In this document: positions 63,731 through 64,000 of the stretch, in pieces | How positions within the stretch are numbered: position 1 is the first letter of the stretch | How the letters are laid out: each line of letters opens with the position of its first letter | Source of the DNA: Rheum nobile | Lineage: Eukaryota; Streptophyta; Magnoliopsida; Caryophyllales; Polygonaceae | Assembly: GCA_027886185.1 (NCBI GenBank) | Contig: WOAB01000040.1 | Location: 10,478,001-10,542,000 of the forward strand | DNA length: 64,000 bases | Direction: 5' to 3' | Notes under the pieces: generated by a model | Databases searched by the model: none | Told to the model about the DNA's origin: nothing | What the model saw: only the letters and a program-made list of their open reading frames with translations | Program-made: the position numbers and the translations under genes

Positions 63731-64000
63731 CTGCGAAAAAAAAAGAAGCAGTTGGGGATGCCCGCCTTCGCCGGAACTGCGATCTCCGACTCCTATCTTC
63801 AGACCGGAGACCGGTTCAGATGCAACCTGCAAACAAAGCGGCGAACGGGAAGAAGATGAGAGAGCGTGGAAGAGGAAGACAGGTGAGAGAAACGAGAGAG
63901 AGGGAGAGATTAAAAAGGAAGTTGATGGGATTTGATGAATATTATAATCCCTTAATTTTAGGATTTGAGGGGATCTGGTGTGATCACATCCACCATATAA
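63731..64000 (-). other. Upstream of LCAT-like exon
   Basis: In minus sense this contains CT-rich tracts (63880-63915), common in plant 5' leaders. No clear start codon in the LCAT frame and no firm TATA box were found before the window ends. Confidence 0.4.

Noticed and set aside
63596..63832. 78-codon minus-strand frame upstream of the LCAT-like exon
   Set aside because: It overlaps the exon in a different frame. The LCAT similarity is in another frame, so this frame is not the start of that gene.

Overview
The window looks like nuclear DNA of a flowering plant, most likely a eudicot: it is almost entirely nested LTR retrotransposons of plant-specific lineages (Tekay chromovirus, Athila, Tat), plus Mutator-like and plant-mobile-domain remnants and one exon resembling a plant LCAT/phospholipase A1 gene. 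No rRNA, tRNA, CRISPR or bacterial-type features were seen. All family names rest on reading translated motifs by eye.

Region 1-17219 is Tekay-like. A partial LTR (1-1351) is followed by a 678-bp tandem duplication. Its second copy is split by a complete, pol-less LTR element on the minus strand (2058-8479, 896-bp LTRs, TSD TACGA, one very long gag-containing ORF). Then come a 258-codon acidic ORF (9257-10033), a decayed gag-pol (10292 to about 15010: protease, RT, RNase H, integrase, chromodomain remnant) and a 2165-bp 3' LTR (15055-17219).

Region 17220-54366 is a Tat-lineage Ty3/gypsy element on the minus strand, 5'-truncated in gag, with short tandem repeats in its 3' untranslated region. 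Two insertions split that 3' region. One is a solo LTR (17241-18697, TSD GTCCC). The other is the most striking object here: a 29.3-kb head-to-tail array (19006-48353) of one Athila-like element, arranged LTR-internal-LTR-internal-LTR-internal-LTR-internal-LTR. It has five LTRs, four internal regions and a period near 6.97 kb, and a single 5-bp duplication (TTTAT) bounds the whole array. Each internal region has a tRNA-Asp-type primer site, gag, aspartic protease and an ATHILA ORF-1-type protein, but no RT, RNase H or integrase. Units A-D differ by nonsense and frameshift changes whose sharing pattern switches along the unit, as expected from repeated LTR-LTR or internal recombination.

Region 54367-64000 is older, AT-rich DNA: a MULE transposase fragment with a probable 76-bp intron (56768-57339), a decayed plant-mobile-domain gene on the minus strand (58665-60150), an acidic repeat ORF (60089-60982), a 109-bp tandem repeat (62463-63092) and one LCAT3-like exon (63488-63730, minus strand).

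A GC-rich near-palindrome, in element sense roughly CACCGC(A)CCC(C)GCGGTG, recurs in clusters in the Tekay LTR, the solo LTR, and both LTRs and internal regions of the Athila-like array, in the same sense orientation each time. Pre-insertion continuity is fixed by the duplications: 17240 joins 18703, and 19005 joins 48359. The relative order is therefore Tat first, then the solo-LTR parent and the array, while the TR-GAG-like element entered the Tekay region separately.
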